Assembly: GCA_003427395.1 (NCBI GenBank)
Contig: BFEA01000082.1
Location: forward strand, 3,540,990-3,563,009
From: Chara braunii
Lineage: Eukaryota > Streptophyta > Charophyceae > Charales > Characeae
Direction of reading: 5' to 3'
Length of the DNA stretch: 22,020 nucleotides
A program made the position numbers and the translations under genes. Shown here piece after piece: positions 1 through 9,352 of the stretch. The notes beneath the pieces are model-generated. The model was not told where the DNA came from and did no database searches. It worked only from the letters and a program-made list of their open reading frames with translations. Position 1 is the stretch's first letter, and every line of letters starts with the position of its first letter.

Positions 1-79
<79 letters not shown>
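1..79. repeat. (CT)n microsatellite, cut by the window edge
   Basis: An uninterrupted CT dinucleotide tract starts at the first base and ends at position 79, followed by looser CT-rich sequence to about 105. The true length is unknown because the tract begins at the edge. CT-rich stretches are common near plant transcription starts, but nothing here proves that role. Confidence 0.97.
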
Positions 80-84
<5 letters not shown>

Positions 85-1640
85 CTCTCTCTTCCTCCCT
101 GTCGAGCCACCCAATCGATCACTCGTGGACACCACTACCCCTCTTCTTGGCTGCATGTCCAAGGCCCCGTCCCTATCGAGCTCTCCAATCGCGTCGCCTC
201 CTCCCCCTAGGAAAACCGGTATCTCGCACACAATGCGTGAGAGTCGCAGGCAGCCGCTCTCCCCTTGCCTACCAAGGTCGCCGCCAAGCACTCTCCGCTC
301 GAAGGTAAGTCGAGGTTAGTGGTCGCTTCTCCTCTTGTGGACGAAGCCGCTCTCTATCTCCCTTTTCCCCTCTCGACTCGACTTTCGAACGCCTGCTTGG
401 TATCGAGCGTTTTTCGATACCCGAGCACCAGACTACGTACACTCCAATTGTGCTCTCCCCCCCTTTCCCTTCTACTTGTACTTTCCAACTCTCCTCGCTC
501 TCCCGCTAATAATTCGTCAAATTTTTCAACTTCCTGCCCACCTTCGACGTCATTGCCTTAGTCATCAGGATCATACCCTCCTTCTTTTGCGATCCTTCCT
601 CCCTTCCTTCTCGGCGAATCATGGAGCGTTTCCCCCTTGGCGGCCGGATCGAAGAATCTATGGGCACACGCTTTGCTCCTGGCCCGTACCTGCTAGCCCA
701 TACAGTGAGTCAGTTGCTCTCTCCCACTTCGAGTTGATTCAGTCAGTTATGTTCGTCCCCCTCCCTTTCCCGTAGCTCCGTATCAACTTATTTTGCCCCA
801 GTTACCAACGGTTATCAAGAACCGTTCCAGCGGCTCCCCGATCGCTTGCGACGATTCTGCCCCCATAATATCGCCTTTCCCTTTTTCCTCTCTTCTTCAA
901 CCCTCTTCCCTTCTCATCCTCCCATACCATTCCTCCCCTTTTCAGTCGGTGTCATGCCAGTCTTCCGTCGGTTGGAGCTACTTTCTTACCTAACTTTGTC
1001 GTCCTTAGTCGACCCATATTCGCAAGCCCAACGCTTACAGACCCTGTTTTGGCTCGGCCCTCGATCCGTCAGGCTGACTAAGTCGCCCACCATAGTTATA
1101 TCTTGTCGTTGAAGACCCGATCGAGAATCCCGTCGAGCACAGTTCTTCAATCATCTTGCGATGGTTAGACCATCGGTCGCACCACGACTTATGATCCCAA
1201 TCACGCCCTGATTAGAGGTGGATCTCAAACATTTCCTTCACCGTGTCGACACCGGTTTCTTCCATGAATACGTTGTCCTGGTCGCAACTGTTCCCACTAC
1301 CCTGACCACTTTACCTTGGCATCTCCCGCCAATGGAGTTATCGTGATGTTTTCCCTCTTTACACATCGTAGTCTCTTTTTTCAAGGCGTGTGGTAGTTCC
1401 ACAGTCGTCGCACATGCACCTTCCCGTACCCTCTTTTCTCAAGGTTCCGTCTCTTAGTCTCAAATGTCGGCGCCCCTCCTCGTTTGCTCTGATTGCCCTC
1501 CCGGGAATCCCAGTTTCCCGTCCACGCTCAGCCCTGCCATTGTCCCTCTTCTGCCTTGCCATTCCGACTCGTCCAAGGGTCAGTACAGACATTGTCAACC
1601 AAAACTCAGATCACGACCAGACCCCACAACCAACATGCAT
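80..1640. other. Pyrimidine-biased unassigned region
   Basis: The plus strand is rich in C and T and poor in A and G throughout. Several overlapping open frames occur on both strands, but each is short, their compositions simply mirror the C/T bias, and none shows a recognisable domain. Two splice-like signals stand out: a donor (GTGAGT) at 705 and a strong pyrimidine tract with CAG ending at 945. The region could be a decayed retroelement leader, or the 5' region of a gene whose body is not recognisable. I see no RNA gene in it. Confidence 0.4.
621..737 (+). CDS. Candidate short first exon or small ORF, function unknown
   Basis: An ATG at 621 sits in a favourable eukaryotic context (A at -3, G at +4) and opens 38 codons, starting MERFPLGGRIEES, to a TGA at 735-737. 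After codon 28 (ending at 704) the sequence reads ACA/GTGAGT, a good phase-0 splice donor, so the coding part may be 621-704 only. A strong acceptor (TCCCCTTTTCAG) ends at 945. In phase 0 the sequence after it meets a stop at 991-993, which weakens the model; the other frame stays open to about 1112. No family is recognised. It could equally be chance in C/T-rich DNA. Confidence 0.18.
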   Translation: MERFPLGGRIEESMGTRFAPGPYLLAHTVSQLLSPTSS

Positions 1641-1663
1641 TCATATCTAAAAAAACATGCAGG

Positions 1664-1681
1664 AAAAAAAAAAAAAAAAAA
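1664..1681. repeat. Homopolymer A18
   Basis: Eighteen consecutive A residues on the plus strand. This could be a relic retroposon tail, but no head is recognised upstream. Together with the T25 tract 160 bp downstream it brackets a short unassigned segment. Confidence 0.9.
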
Positions 1682-1843
1682 TGCCCGACATTTTATACCT
1701 GTACAGGAAATAAGCATCTGGCTGGTAGGCAGCTACTCGACAATGTCCAGATTCAAACACTTCTTCCAATCCTCTTTGCCAGTGGGATGTGGCTCTAAGT
1801 GCAAACTTGGTGCCAGAAAACGTGTTAGAACTTTTACCAAGTC

Positions 1844-1868
1844 TTTTTTTTTTTTTTTTTTTTTTTTT
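1844..1868. repeat. Homopolymer T25
   Basis: Twenty-five consecutive T residues on the plus strand. It could be the poly(A) tail of a minus-strand retroposed sequence lying to its right. No clear target-site duplication is visible around it. Confidence 0.9.
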
Positions 1869-2000
1869 GAGAAAATTATATTCTCCTCACATATATGTTT
1901 CTCTCATCTCACAATGCTCATATGTCTTTTAACTCGCGTTCTGCCATATCATGGAACATATCTTTCTTTTCACTACCGACCATTACCTTTTTCCCCCAAA

Positions 2001-2075
2001 TACAACGTACGGTCATTATAGTTGTATTTAGACTGGAAGATACCCCAAATATAGCTATAATGACCGTACATTGTA
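2001..2075. repeat. Near-perfect 75-nt hairpin (small MITE or small-RNA-like foldback)
   Basis: Positions 2001-2029 pair with 2047-2075, leaving a 17-nt loop. The core 15 bp (2007-2021 with 2055-2069, GTACGGTCATTATAG) is perfect. The inner 8 pairs continue with two G-U wobbles, and five outer pairs follow after a single C/A mismatch. Nearly the whole segment is one stem. It could be a tiny MITE-type foldback, or it could form a precursor-like RNA hairpin if transcribed. No target duplication is clear. Its identity is inference; the pairing is seen directly. Confidence 0.75.
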
Positions 2076-2134
2076 CTCGAGGGAAGAAGGTGCTCCTAAG
2101 GCTATACAGGGGACCCCTGGAAGCATAACTTTCT

Positions 2135-2182
2135 ACCTCTCTTCGGTGAAGGGAGGTTACCTCTCTTGGTGAAGAGGGGTAA
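2135..2182. repeat. Twin tandem hairpins
   Basis: Two related short stem-loops lie back to back. 2135-2157 pairs ACCTCTCTTC with GAAGGGAGGT around a GGT loop. 2157-2182 pairs TTACCTCTCTT with AAGAGGGGTAA around GGTG. They share the ACCTCTCTT core, so one looks like a diverged tandem copy of the other. A smaller palindrome, CAGGGGACCCCTG, lies just upstream at 2107-2119, making 2.0-2.18 kb a hairpin cluster with the 75-nt stem. Confidence 0.6.
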
Positions 2183-2440
2183 CGACATGTTTGCCCCTTT
2201 GCCCTAGCGTTTAGGGTGCAGGGTTGCGGCCGCTGGTGGGAAGCCCGCTAACACAAGAATCGAGCATTTGCCAGTAATTGTGGCTCCCTTTTCATTTTCC
2301 CCAATGGTGACCCCCATCGAGTAACAGCAGTGTCTATAGCCAACACTCTCCCACACACCACACGCAACCCACTCACACACGCACTCACACCCGCGTTGGC
2401 TAAAGACCTTACAGATACCGACTGGAAGGATGCAGCTCAC
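2183..2440. other. Unassigned spacer
   Basis: No gene or repeat is recognised. The plus strand holds a CA/AC-rich patch (about 2350-2395) whose open frames on both strands reflect the simple sequence. Confidence 0.4.
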
Positions 2441-2539
2441 TATCTCAGTTGGTTGGCACCAAGAGTGCTACAGGCGGCCATGGGGATTAAACTTACGACC
2501 TCCTGCATGCCACTTGTGTGCCTAACCAATTGAGCAAGG
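2441..2539 (-). repeat. tRNA-derived SINE-like module, copy 1
   Basis: Read on the minus strand, an A-box-like TGCTCAATTGG (2526-2536) is followed by GGAGGTCGT and a B-box-like AAGTTTAATCCCC (2482-2494), the layout of an internal pol III promoter in a tRNA-derived SINE. The B box has decayed from GGTTCAATCC. The end away from the head, read on the plus strand, is itself A-box-like (TATCTCAGTTGGTTGGCACC, 2441-2460), so D-arm-like sequences face each other at the two ends. The same layout recurs in opposite orientation at 10778-10890. No tRNA acceptor stem can be paired, so this is not a working tRNA gene. Confidence 0.65.
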
Positions 2540-3175
2540 TCGTTGAATCCGAGTCTCCTTTTTCAATCCGCCACAAAGTGCGGCGAGTTCCTTTTTGTTT
2601 CTTTGGGAAAAAGCAAGGGAATTCCTCACAAACAACCCAGAATAAACATTGTCATAGGATGGGACCATTACCTAGTTTCGCTTTGTGGGGTTACCCAACA
2701 ACACTTGGCGGAGCCAATCCTACTCTATAGACATTTCACCCGGGTACTAAGTAAACAAACGTTAAATTCAATAGGCAAAAAAAACATTGAAACTGCGGTT
2801 TATCCCCCCCCTATTATAATTTACCCTATACCCACTGGCCTATGACTACTAAGCTTAGCCTACTACGACCGAGTGGACCCTGGGCTCCTCACCACCGTGA
2901 CACTCTATTCCTCTCGACCTTCCCTCTTGCCTCCTACCGCGGATGGGTCAACCGAGTGCCCTGGTATGACGATTTACCTACCTCGACCATCTCTTCCTAC
3001 TGCTCACCACTCCATGAACGTCCTAGTCTGCCACTCCTGCTTTATTTGGGTAACCAATTTGAGAATTTCAGAGAGTTGTCATTCTCTAACCTTACTATGC
3101 TACCTCTCTTGGACCAGGTGTCTGCAAACCATCTCATCCCTCGTTCCTTGTTTGGGGCCCTGATGACTTTCCTTC
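2540..3175. other. Unassigned; possible LINE 3' region
   Basis: This stretch separates the SINE module from the last readable LINE codons. Reading on from the LINE on the minus strand gives no recognisable protein, and no T-rich tract that could mark its poly(A) tail is seen. The exact 3' end of the LINE is therefore undefined. Open frames here are short and show no domain. Confidence 0.35.
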
Positions 3176-3593
3176 TCCAGTTCACAGCCGCAGCGTATCC
3201 GATTTGCTGTTTGAACAAGTTTTTCCCTATCTGCCATGTTTGTGTCTTGGAAAACTTGTTTGTTCCTGTCCTACCACATTACCCAGAAGCCAATTGCTCT
3301 GACAATCTATGTGATGCAGCCCTATCTGACTTCCAGTTCAAATTTGTCTAATATGCCTCCCATGCGCACCCAATTATTGTCCCAAGCGAAGGCTTTGTCT
3401 GATATGATCACCCATTGTCTTTCCCATCATTTCCAGAAACAACAGTGGTCGGGTAGTCCCACCATAAGTGCATGGTGGACTCGTATGCCCATCGACATCT
3501 TTTGCAGGTTGTGTCCACCCTTATTCATGTTTATGCTAGCCATACAACAGATGGTGTGGCTAACAAGGAGAGGAGCCACAAGATCGCAGCAAA
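3176..3593 (-). pseudogene. LINE zinc-finger (zf-RVT-like) and C-terminal tail remnant
   Basis: In the frame of the preceding segment the minus strand reads TCKRCRWAYESTMHLWWDYP; the codons for CxxC lie at 3495-3506 and the His codon at 3468-3470. This is the CxxC...H...W pattern of the RVT-associated zinc-binding domain at the end of plant LINE ORF2; the last Cys of the usual WECP/WDCP is replaced by Tyr here. Further down, in another frame, FWVMW-stop-DRNKQVFQD (from about 3288) matches the LINE tail that usually reads like W..RN..VF. Several stops are present. Confidence 0.65.
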
Positions 3594-4142
3594 CTAATGA
3601 GAAGGTATCAATATTAGTTGCTGCCAACACCGACTTAATATTCGGATCGTAGCCTCTGGTTCCATGTGCATTACTCTGATCCATCTCTCTGAAGCTACAG
3701 TCTGCGGGGTTTTAACTGGCTCCTGTAATTTGTAACCTATCTTGATTGAGTAGTTTGAGAAGAGGAGGTATGAACCCTTTCTACCTCTCCATGACCACTG
3801 AGCAGGGTCAGTTCCCAGTTCCACAATGGGTCGTCTTTTGGCCAGCAGAGTTGCCGACCAATTGTCTGGTTTCTTAAAGCTCATTTTGACTCGTATCTGA
3901 GCCAACACTGCAGGCGGGCGTGGGATCTCGCTATCCTCCTGTATTCTTATCAGTGTTGCAGATGAGTTGCTTGTTTGCTTCCATAGTTCGAAGGATCGTC
4001 TTCCGTTTTCACCTACCTCCATGATCTTCCAAAAGTCGGTAGGGCTCTTTTTGTTCTTATCCACATACCAAGTGTCTGGGGAATTTATCGCTTCTGGGCT
4101 GAGAATGTGGTGCCATCGATCATGGATGGCATCTTTTAACAT
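3594..4142 (-). pseudogene. LINE ORF2 C-terminal region
   Basis: A 182-codon minus-strand frame with hydrophilic, Trp-rich sequence: WYVDKNKKSPTDFWKIME, RRSFELWKQ, EIPRPPAVLAQIRVKM, QWSWRGRKGSYLLFSNYS. This resembles the segment that follows the RT and precedes the zinc finger in plant LINE ORF2 proteins. It ends at a TGA (3594-3596), but the same frame, read past it, gives the zinc-finger remnant below. The role of this part in LINEs is not well defined. Confidence 0.65.
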
Positions 4143-5086
4143 TTGTCCCCTTTCCTTTATCCCTCTCCGATTTTCCAGTTTGTTTTTGAGTTTCTACTGC
4201 AATCCAGTTCCCCCTGAATTCAACTCATACGTCGCTGGTCCTTACTACTCTCTTTTCTATCCACGGTCTTCCAAAGGTTGTGACAGATATGTTTGCTGCA
4301 AACCATTATCCTTTGTCATCACAAATGAAGGGGTTTTCAAATATAATTTGTATTAGGAACTCCTGTTTCGTGATCGGTTGCACGACTTTTAGGACCCCTA
4401 CCCAGAACTCTGACTTTTGCCGTCTTCGGAGATATGACCTGATTCAAATACAAGCCCAAACATCTTTCGTACGGCTTAAGTTCCAGCTACACATCAAAGA
4501 TTGTTCTGCCAAAAGTAGCCAGTGCTCTTAAGTGTAGAGTTAGATGCCTTGACTACCCATGTAGACAACATCGTTGTACTCTGCCTTGTTGGGTCCTTCA
4601 GGCTCAATCCTTCTTCCTTCCTGCAGAAACAAAATGTGTCCACGCCACTTTAGATATGAACTTGAAGTCGTTGTTGTCTGAGCCCATGGGCTTCCATATG
4701 AATCAGGATGATCTCCTCTTCACTACCGCCCTCGCCTTGAGACCTAGCGGGTGAACCTTCCCTACATATCAGAGGAGTGCAAACAATGTCACGTTCACTA
4801 CTAAAACCCTGCCCAGGAGAGAAAGGTGTGGGGCCTTTCCCCAAGTGATAAACCGATTCATGACCTTCTGTTGTAGAAGTTCGTCTTGAATTGTTGCACC
4901 TGATAGAAAAACCACTTACACACCTTAAAAACGTTCTGATTGATTATCCACCACTCTCTTCATTCTCCATTGCACTTTGATGTTGAAGGAGTTCGGGAGC
5001 ATGTACACAAACTTTGATCAGTTAATCGCTGCCTCTGAGAGCTCTTCATATTGTTTGCGACAAGTTTTAAATGCAATTAGTGAACG
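4143..5086 (-). pseudogene. LINE ORF2 region between RT and C-terminal domain, heavily decayed
   Basis: By position this should encode the RT thumb and connection region. The minus-strand frames are short (a 64-codon frame lies at 4844-4650), with stops in all frames, and I could not recognise conserved blocks. It is assigned to the LINE because both flanks belong to it in the same orientation and order. An insertion or rearrangement inside this interval cannot be excluded. Confidence 0.5.
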
Positions 5087-6123
5087 TCACAAATTTTCTG
5101 AGACAACGAAGAGATCGTCTGCCAGAGTTTTTATTTTGCAGTCTCTCCCAATGGTTGGAAGCTCAATGATCTCCCTGCTAGCTCTGATGTTGTAGAGGAT
5201 TGTTTCCAGTCGGACTACAAAAAAGAGAGGGTCCAGCGGACACCCATGGCGTAAGGATCGAGACATATTAAATGACTTAGAGAAATGACCATTAATCATG
5301 ACTGACGCAATTGAGAATGAGTATATGACAATCACCCATCGACAAAAATTATCTCATAATCCTAACCATCGAAGAGAGGTAAGCATATATGACTTGTTTA
5401 CTTGGTCATATGTTTTTTTCATATCCAACAGTAGAATTACGGTATCCAGGTTCTCTTCCTCTACCATCTCCATTGCTTTGATTGCTGAAATAATGTTATT
5501 AAATATCGACCCGCCCTTTACAAATGCAACCTGGTCATCAAGGACTAATCTGGCATATATTTGGCAACTCTTCTGGCCAAGATTTTAGCCAGTACCTTAT
5601 ACATTACGTTTAAAAGGGAGTGGGTCTCCAATTCTGGATCTCACTCGTATCGCCCTTTCTGAACAAGACTGAGATAATCCCATCGCACGCGTTGCGAGGC
5701 AGCTGACCGCCTGCCAAAATCTCATTGTAGATCTCCACTAAATCTTTCCCCATCCCTTTCCAGAAGACCAAGTAGAATTCTACGGGTAATCCGTCGTCTC
5801 CTGACACTTTACCCTTTGCCATTGAGGCTAGTGCCTTCCTAGCCTCTTCCTCCGAAATTGGCCTATCTAGGTCTAGTTTCCCGTGTGCAGGGAGTCTTAC
5901 CCTTCATGTTCGCCCACTGCTTAGAATGAGTTGCCGAATTCGTGTCTACCCCTTCTTCCCGGCGCCTTGAGATCAGAATGTCTTTGTAGTAGCAAGTTGC
6001 ATGTTGGCAAAGTTCCAGTGGACATATAGCGACTGGCTCGTGATCGCAGAAGGGGTTCTTTAACTCTCTCATCGACTGTGATGATCTTCGTGGAAGCAAC
6101 TTTCGGAACAATTCCTTTGACAT
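5087..6123 (-). pseudogene. LINE ORF2 reverse transcriptase with N-terminal linker (broken)
   Basis: The linker reads MSKELFRKLLPRRSSQSMRE from 6123. RT blocks follow: LDRPISEEEARKALASMAKG, then SGDDGLPVEFYLVFW, INWRP-like IQNWRP, KVLAKILARRVAKYMP, VLDDQVAFVKGGSIFNNIIS, the first catalytic block LLLDMKKTYD (Asp codon 5423-5425), RSLRHGCPLDPLFF, and LADD (5114-5122), where most LINEs have YADD or FADD. The polymerase copies the element's RNA at the nicked target. Frames change near 5610 and 5545, and a TGA interrupts LGL-DNF near 5350. All catalytic aspartates are still encoded, but not in one frame. Confidence 0.88.
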
Positions 6124-6486
6124 CCAGTCGTAGACATTTATTTCTCTTGCTGCATCTTTTCTTATTCCTCCAGTTTCTTGGCTCTTTGTTTTCCCTATCT
6201 AAGCTCAGATATGGGATGTTCCCGCATCCTCCGCTCCTCATAGTCGACCCTTTTCTTACAATGCCTTTCCTTCTTCCGCACCAGTGCTAGGATTCGCGAG
6301 AAAACATTTAACATATTGAACATGATCCTTATCCCGCCTTCCCACCATTCCACTAAGGAGCAAAATTTATCCTTCTGCTATGTCCATCTTTCCTAGAAAT
6401 TCGCTACCCAGACTCTTAGTCCAGGGTTTGAGAGGTTTTTCATATTTAATCGGAAATACCCCTTCCCTTGCACCTGAAGTTTTCCT

Positions 6487-7140
6487 ATCCTAAACTTCGC
6501 TATCACCAGGTTGTGATCGGACAAAGGGGTTATTATGTGGTTCCACCCTCGTTATCGTCTCTAGCCCTACCCCCACTACCATGATGTAGTCAAAGTGTTT
6601 CCCTCGTCCTTGGTGGGAGAACCAAGTGTATCCTCTATCCAGAGGGTACGTCAGTCGGCACGGGTCATGTAACTGGAACTCCGTCATGACGTCAGTGATT
6701 GGCATAATTACTCTTGCCAAATCAATAGCCCCCACATCCCGATTCTTATCTAACATTTGGTTCCAATCCCCTCCCACTATGAGGTTGTCTACGTTCGGTA
6801 GGCAATAAGGTAGTTCTCTCATGAAGATCTCACGGTCCTTCCTAGATATGACCCAATCCTCTTGCTTCGAGCCAAGTTTTACCGAAGCCCAGCGTTCCTA
6901 AATACCTACGTAATAATCAACGATTTCTAGTTCTACATTTATGTGCAGCAGGATCGCTACACCTCCACTAGAGCCCTTGGTCGGCGCCCAAATCTGGGAT
7001 CCGTCCTACCATTCCCCCAACTTCCTGATCTTCTCGTCGTTCAATTTTGTCTGGATGCACATCACCGATACGTGGTCGTCATGTATCCACTGCTTGAGCC
7101 TTGCTTTCTTTCTTCTCCCTGAAGTATCTCCCAGTCCACA
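6487..7140 (-). pseudogene. LINE ORF2 AP-type endonuclease domain (broken)
   Basis: The minus strand reads VSVMCIQTKL (about 7074-7045), then GSSGGVAILLHINVE, then GGDWNQMLDKN (from about 6770), YTWFSHQGRGKHFDYIMV, and, after a shift of frame, SDHNLVIAKF (SDH at 6513-6521). These match the endonuclease/exonuclease/phosphatase fold that nicks target DNA for LINE insertion. The usual catalytic QETK block reads QTK here, so the metal-binding Glu appears to be missing. A stop follows GEW near 7000, and another stop and a frameshift follow. The endonuclease is inactive as written. Confidence 0.8.
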
Positions 7141-7353
7141 GTGCTCCACACAAATTTCACGAGGCGGCTGTCAGTTTACCCAATTATTATGGGTCCACCT
7201 CTTGATTGGATGTGCGGTTGGGTGCTACCTTGTTCAGCTGATCTTGAGGAGCCTTCTCCCTGCCATGGTTTGGTTAGCGCGCCACGTGCAAAGTACAAAC
7301 TAAGAGTTAAGCTTCTTTTATCGAGGGAGTCTCTACCTGACTTCTACGGGGAT

Positions 7354-7762
7354 TTATGTCGATGGCCTCACTGTGAGTGCAATCTTGTCGAGGTCTTGTT
7401 TTCTTCCTTCCGCGAACCAGGCTAGCGGAACCGGTCTCATGCCCACAACCTCCAATCTAACTAGCTCTTTCGGTATGAATCTCGCATCTATCAGTGGTAT
7501 GTAGAATTTTGCCTTGCTACCATCCACATCCTTGATGATGCAAGCCACAGCCATGTCCAGAAGTAATCTTGCTGGAAACTGTTCCTGGTGCAGAATCTGA
7601 ACCGCTTGCATGATGCATGACCACGCCGTTTACCGGGTGGGAGAGGAGGGTAAGTGAGTTAGTGTTTGTCAACCAAGTCAGTACCCAAAAATTGTTCCTT
7701 ACCATTGTCGCCACCAATGGAACGATAACTTGTTCCATGCTCGTGCCTTGTCGTCGCGTCAT
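7354..7762 (-). pseudogene. LINE ORF1/ORF2 intervening coding remnant
   Basis: Two overlapping frames on the minus strand cover this stretch. The one at 7611-7354 reads FYIPLIDARFIPKELVRLEV and then GMRPVPLAWFAEGRKQDL, which looks like real but decayed coding sequence; the other (7762-7517) has less convincing composition. The segment lies between the ORF1 knuckle region and the endonuclease and probably belongs to the end of ORF1 or the inter-ORF linker. I do not recognise a domain. Confidence 0.4.
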
Positions 7763-8040
7763 TGTCGGTGCCCTTGTAAGGGTATTCGCCCTGTTTCTTG
7801 CAGATGACAGAAACTAAGTTTAAACTTTAAAGTTTGACTACATCGTGAGGGTCCGATAGAGGCATGCGACCGCGCGTACCCCCTATGCTACACTGTACAA
7901 GAAACGCCATTGGTTAGTCCGCCTTTGCGATTGCAACTGATTAGCTTTCGTACTGTGGACTGGTACCTCGGCGGGGATACGCCCACCGAAGGGAGGTGAC
8001 AACTTCCGCAGTTGGAGGTAAGTTGTATCTCGCGTTGGCT

Positions 8041-8607
8041 CTATCTTGTCGTAGGGGCTCGCGAGAAGTATGGCTGGTGCACTCGGCCGGAGCGGCTTGC
8101 CAAAGCTCCATGTGTATCGCGATTACGACCAACTCCCGCGCGATGCTGCCAGGGGGGTCTCGCCCTGCGAGGGACCGATGCGCTCGACACCGCAGTTGCC
8201 AATCTTTTATCTCGTGTTGTTTTCTTCCCTGGAGTAGCAGACCTTGTCTCTTGACTTGGTGAGTGAGTTGGCGATTCGCCTAAAACTTTTGTTCGCAATT
8301 CCTTGAATGAGGACATGCTTAATCTCCACTGCTTTCCAGTTGTTCTGCTTCTTCCTTGTCCCCCTGATTTTCCTCCTGTTGCGGTTGGAATCATTCTTTC
8401 CATTTCCGGTGGGGTCGACTCTCCTGTTCTTTGTGTCTCCCCTGTCCCTCCCCTTGGGCGTGAGGTGGTTGCGGGGGTCTCAAATCCTTGGGCATCACCC
8501 TGTGGGAAGAATTGTCTGCAACATCCACATCTGATGGTGCCTACGTACGTGAGCTTCACTCCCAGGAGGTCATCCGTAGACGTGTCTCCGACAAGCTTAT
8601 CCTTCAT
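8041..8607 (-). pseudogene. LINE ORF1 C-terminal part with Cys-rich knuckle
   Basis: This 188-codon frame takes up ORF1 after the frameshift near 8610. It begins MKDKLVGDTSTDDLLGVKLT and contains CGCCRQFF, which looks like the remains of a zinc knuckle used for nucleic-acid binding, though the later His/Cys ligands are not obvious. The rest is Ser/Thr/Arg/Gly-rich and low in recognisable structure, ending RVHQPYFSRAPTTR. It overlaps the end of the previous segment by a few bases in a different frame, as expected from an indel. Non-functional remnant. Confidence 0.6.
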
Positions 8608-9210
8608 ATTGTCTTTGGTTGTCGAATCGAGCGTTAGCTAACGCCGGTCTTGCTAGGTCTGTATCTGGCGGGTGTGCCACCAGAATCGTGTCCATAGCTC
8701 TCTCTATCTCGTTATAGATAAAGGGCATGTCATCCAAGGGGACCTGGATTGCGACGACCCAAATGTTCTCTCATCCTCCAATCTTCTCAAATCCCTGAAT
8801 TCTGCCTTTGTCATCCAAGGTTTCAATTGAACCTTATACTCGTTCGTTCCCGATGGGATATCCATTCCTTCGTTAATCATGAATTCAATGACCTCTCTTG
8901 ATTTTGTGGTGTAGGACAGTGCGTTAGGACCTTCAATCTTGACTCTTCCCCTTCTCGTTTCTAACAGCAAGTGCTCACTTCCAAGGATCCAGCCATCTTC
9001 ACACGCACGGAAAGTATTGTCTTTCACCTTTTTTCGAAGGAATCTTACATTTTGTTTGAAGACGACAAAAACTCCTCTCTCCTTCAGCCTTTTAACTCTT
9101 ATCTCATCGAGCGACGTGTTCAACTTAAACCGAAATTCTCTTCCTTGGATCGCCATTTCCCCTGAATCAAGATTTGTGGGGTAGACTCCATCGTCAAAAC
9201 AGAGTACCAA
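8597..9210 (-). pseudogene. LINE ORF1, N-terminal RNA-binding region (broken)
   Basis: The first frame runs from 9210 to 8704 (168 codons; the annotated first codon is ATG). It resembles the N-terminal region of plant LINE ORF1 proteins (DUF4283-like), with a long basic-acidic stretch and FRACEDGWILGS in the middle. Around 8755 the homologous reading moves to another frame, where IQVPLDDMPFIYNEIERA, then HPPDTDLARPAL and NARFD are read, typical ORF1 continuation, until a TAA at 8597-8599. ORF1 proteins bind the element's RNA and act as chaperones. At least one frameshift breaks this copy. The family assignment rests on recognition of motifs, not on an alignment. Confidence 0.65.
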
Positions 9211-9252
9211 CAGTGAGCGGATTCATTCCTCGTCCTCCCAATAGTCTTGTTG

Positions 9253-9352
9253 CTAGGCCACTTGGCGGTGACCACGCGTTGTCCCGTGCTTCGTTCCTCT
9301 TCCTAGGGCACTTGGTCGTGACCACGCGTTGTTCCCTGCTTCTTCCCCGTCT
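9253..9352. repeat. Two-copy 50-bp tandem repeat upstream of LINE ORF1
   Basis: 9253-9302 and 9303-9352 are near-identical 50-bp units sharing the core GTGACCACGCGTTGT. They lie just outside the first codon of ORF1 when the LINE is read on the minus strand, so they may belong to its 5' untranslated region. Some LINE families carry tandem promoter monomers there; whether these units act that way is inference. Confidence 0.75.

Larger units (their letters stand above)
3176..9210 (-). mobile_element. Degenerate L1-type LINE (non-LTR retrotransposon)
   Basis: Read from 9210 downwards, the minus strand carries the ordered parts of a plant L1-type element: ORF1 RNA-binding region, Cys-rich knuckle, linker, AP-type endonuclease, reverse transcriptase, and C-terminal region with a CxxC...H zinc finger. 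Each part is recognisable, but the frame changes repeatedly (for example near 8755, 8610, 6530, 5610 and 5545) and in-frame stops occur, so no functional protein can be made. Such elements copy themselves by target-primed reverse transcription. No poly(A) tail or target-site duplication was found, so the borders are set by the first and last readable protein blocks. Confidence 0.9.

Noticed and set aside
335-775. 146-codon plus-strand open frame
   Set aside because: Leu/Pro/Ser/Phe-rich as expected from C/T-rich DNA, overlapping other open frames, with no domain.
1664-1868. Retroposon bounded by A18 and T25
   Set aside because: The 160-bp interval has no recognisable head or target-site duplication, and the tracts point in opposite directions.
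2842-3351. 169-codon plus-strand open frame
   Set aside because: It lies antisense to the LINE C-terminal tail (W..RN..VF motif on the minus strand) and has no domain of its own.
8303-8641. Plus-strand open frame of 112 codons
   Set aside because: It is a shadow of the LINE ORF1 coding strand, which carries the recognisable motifs on the minus strand.
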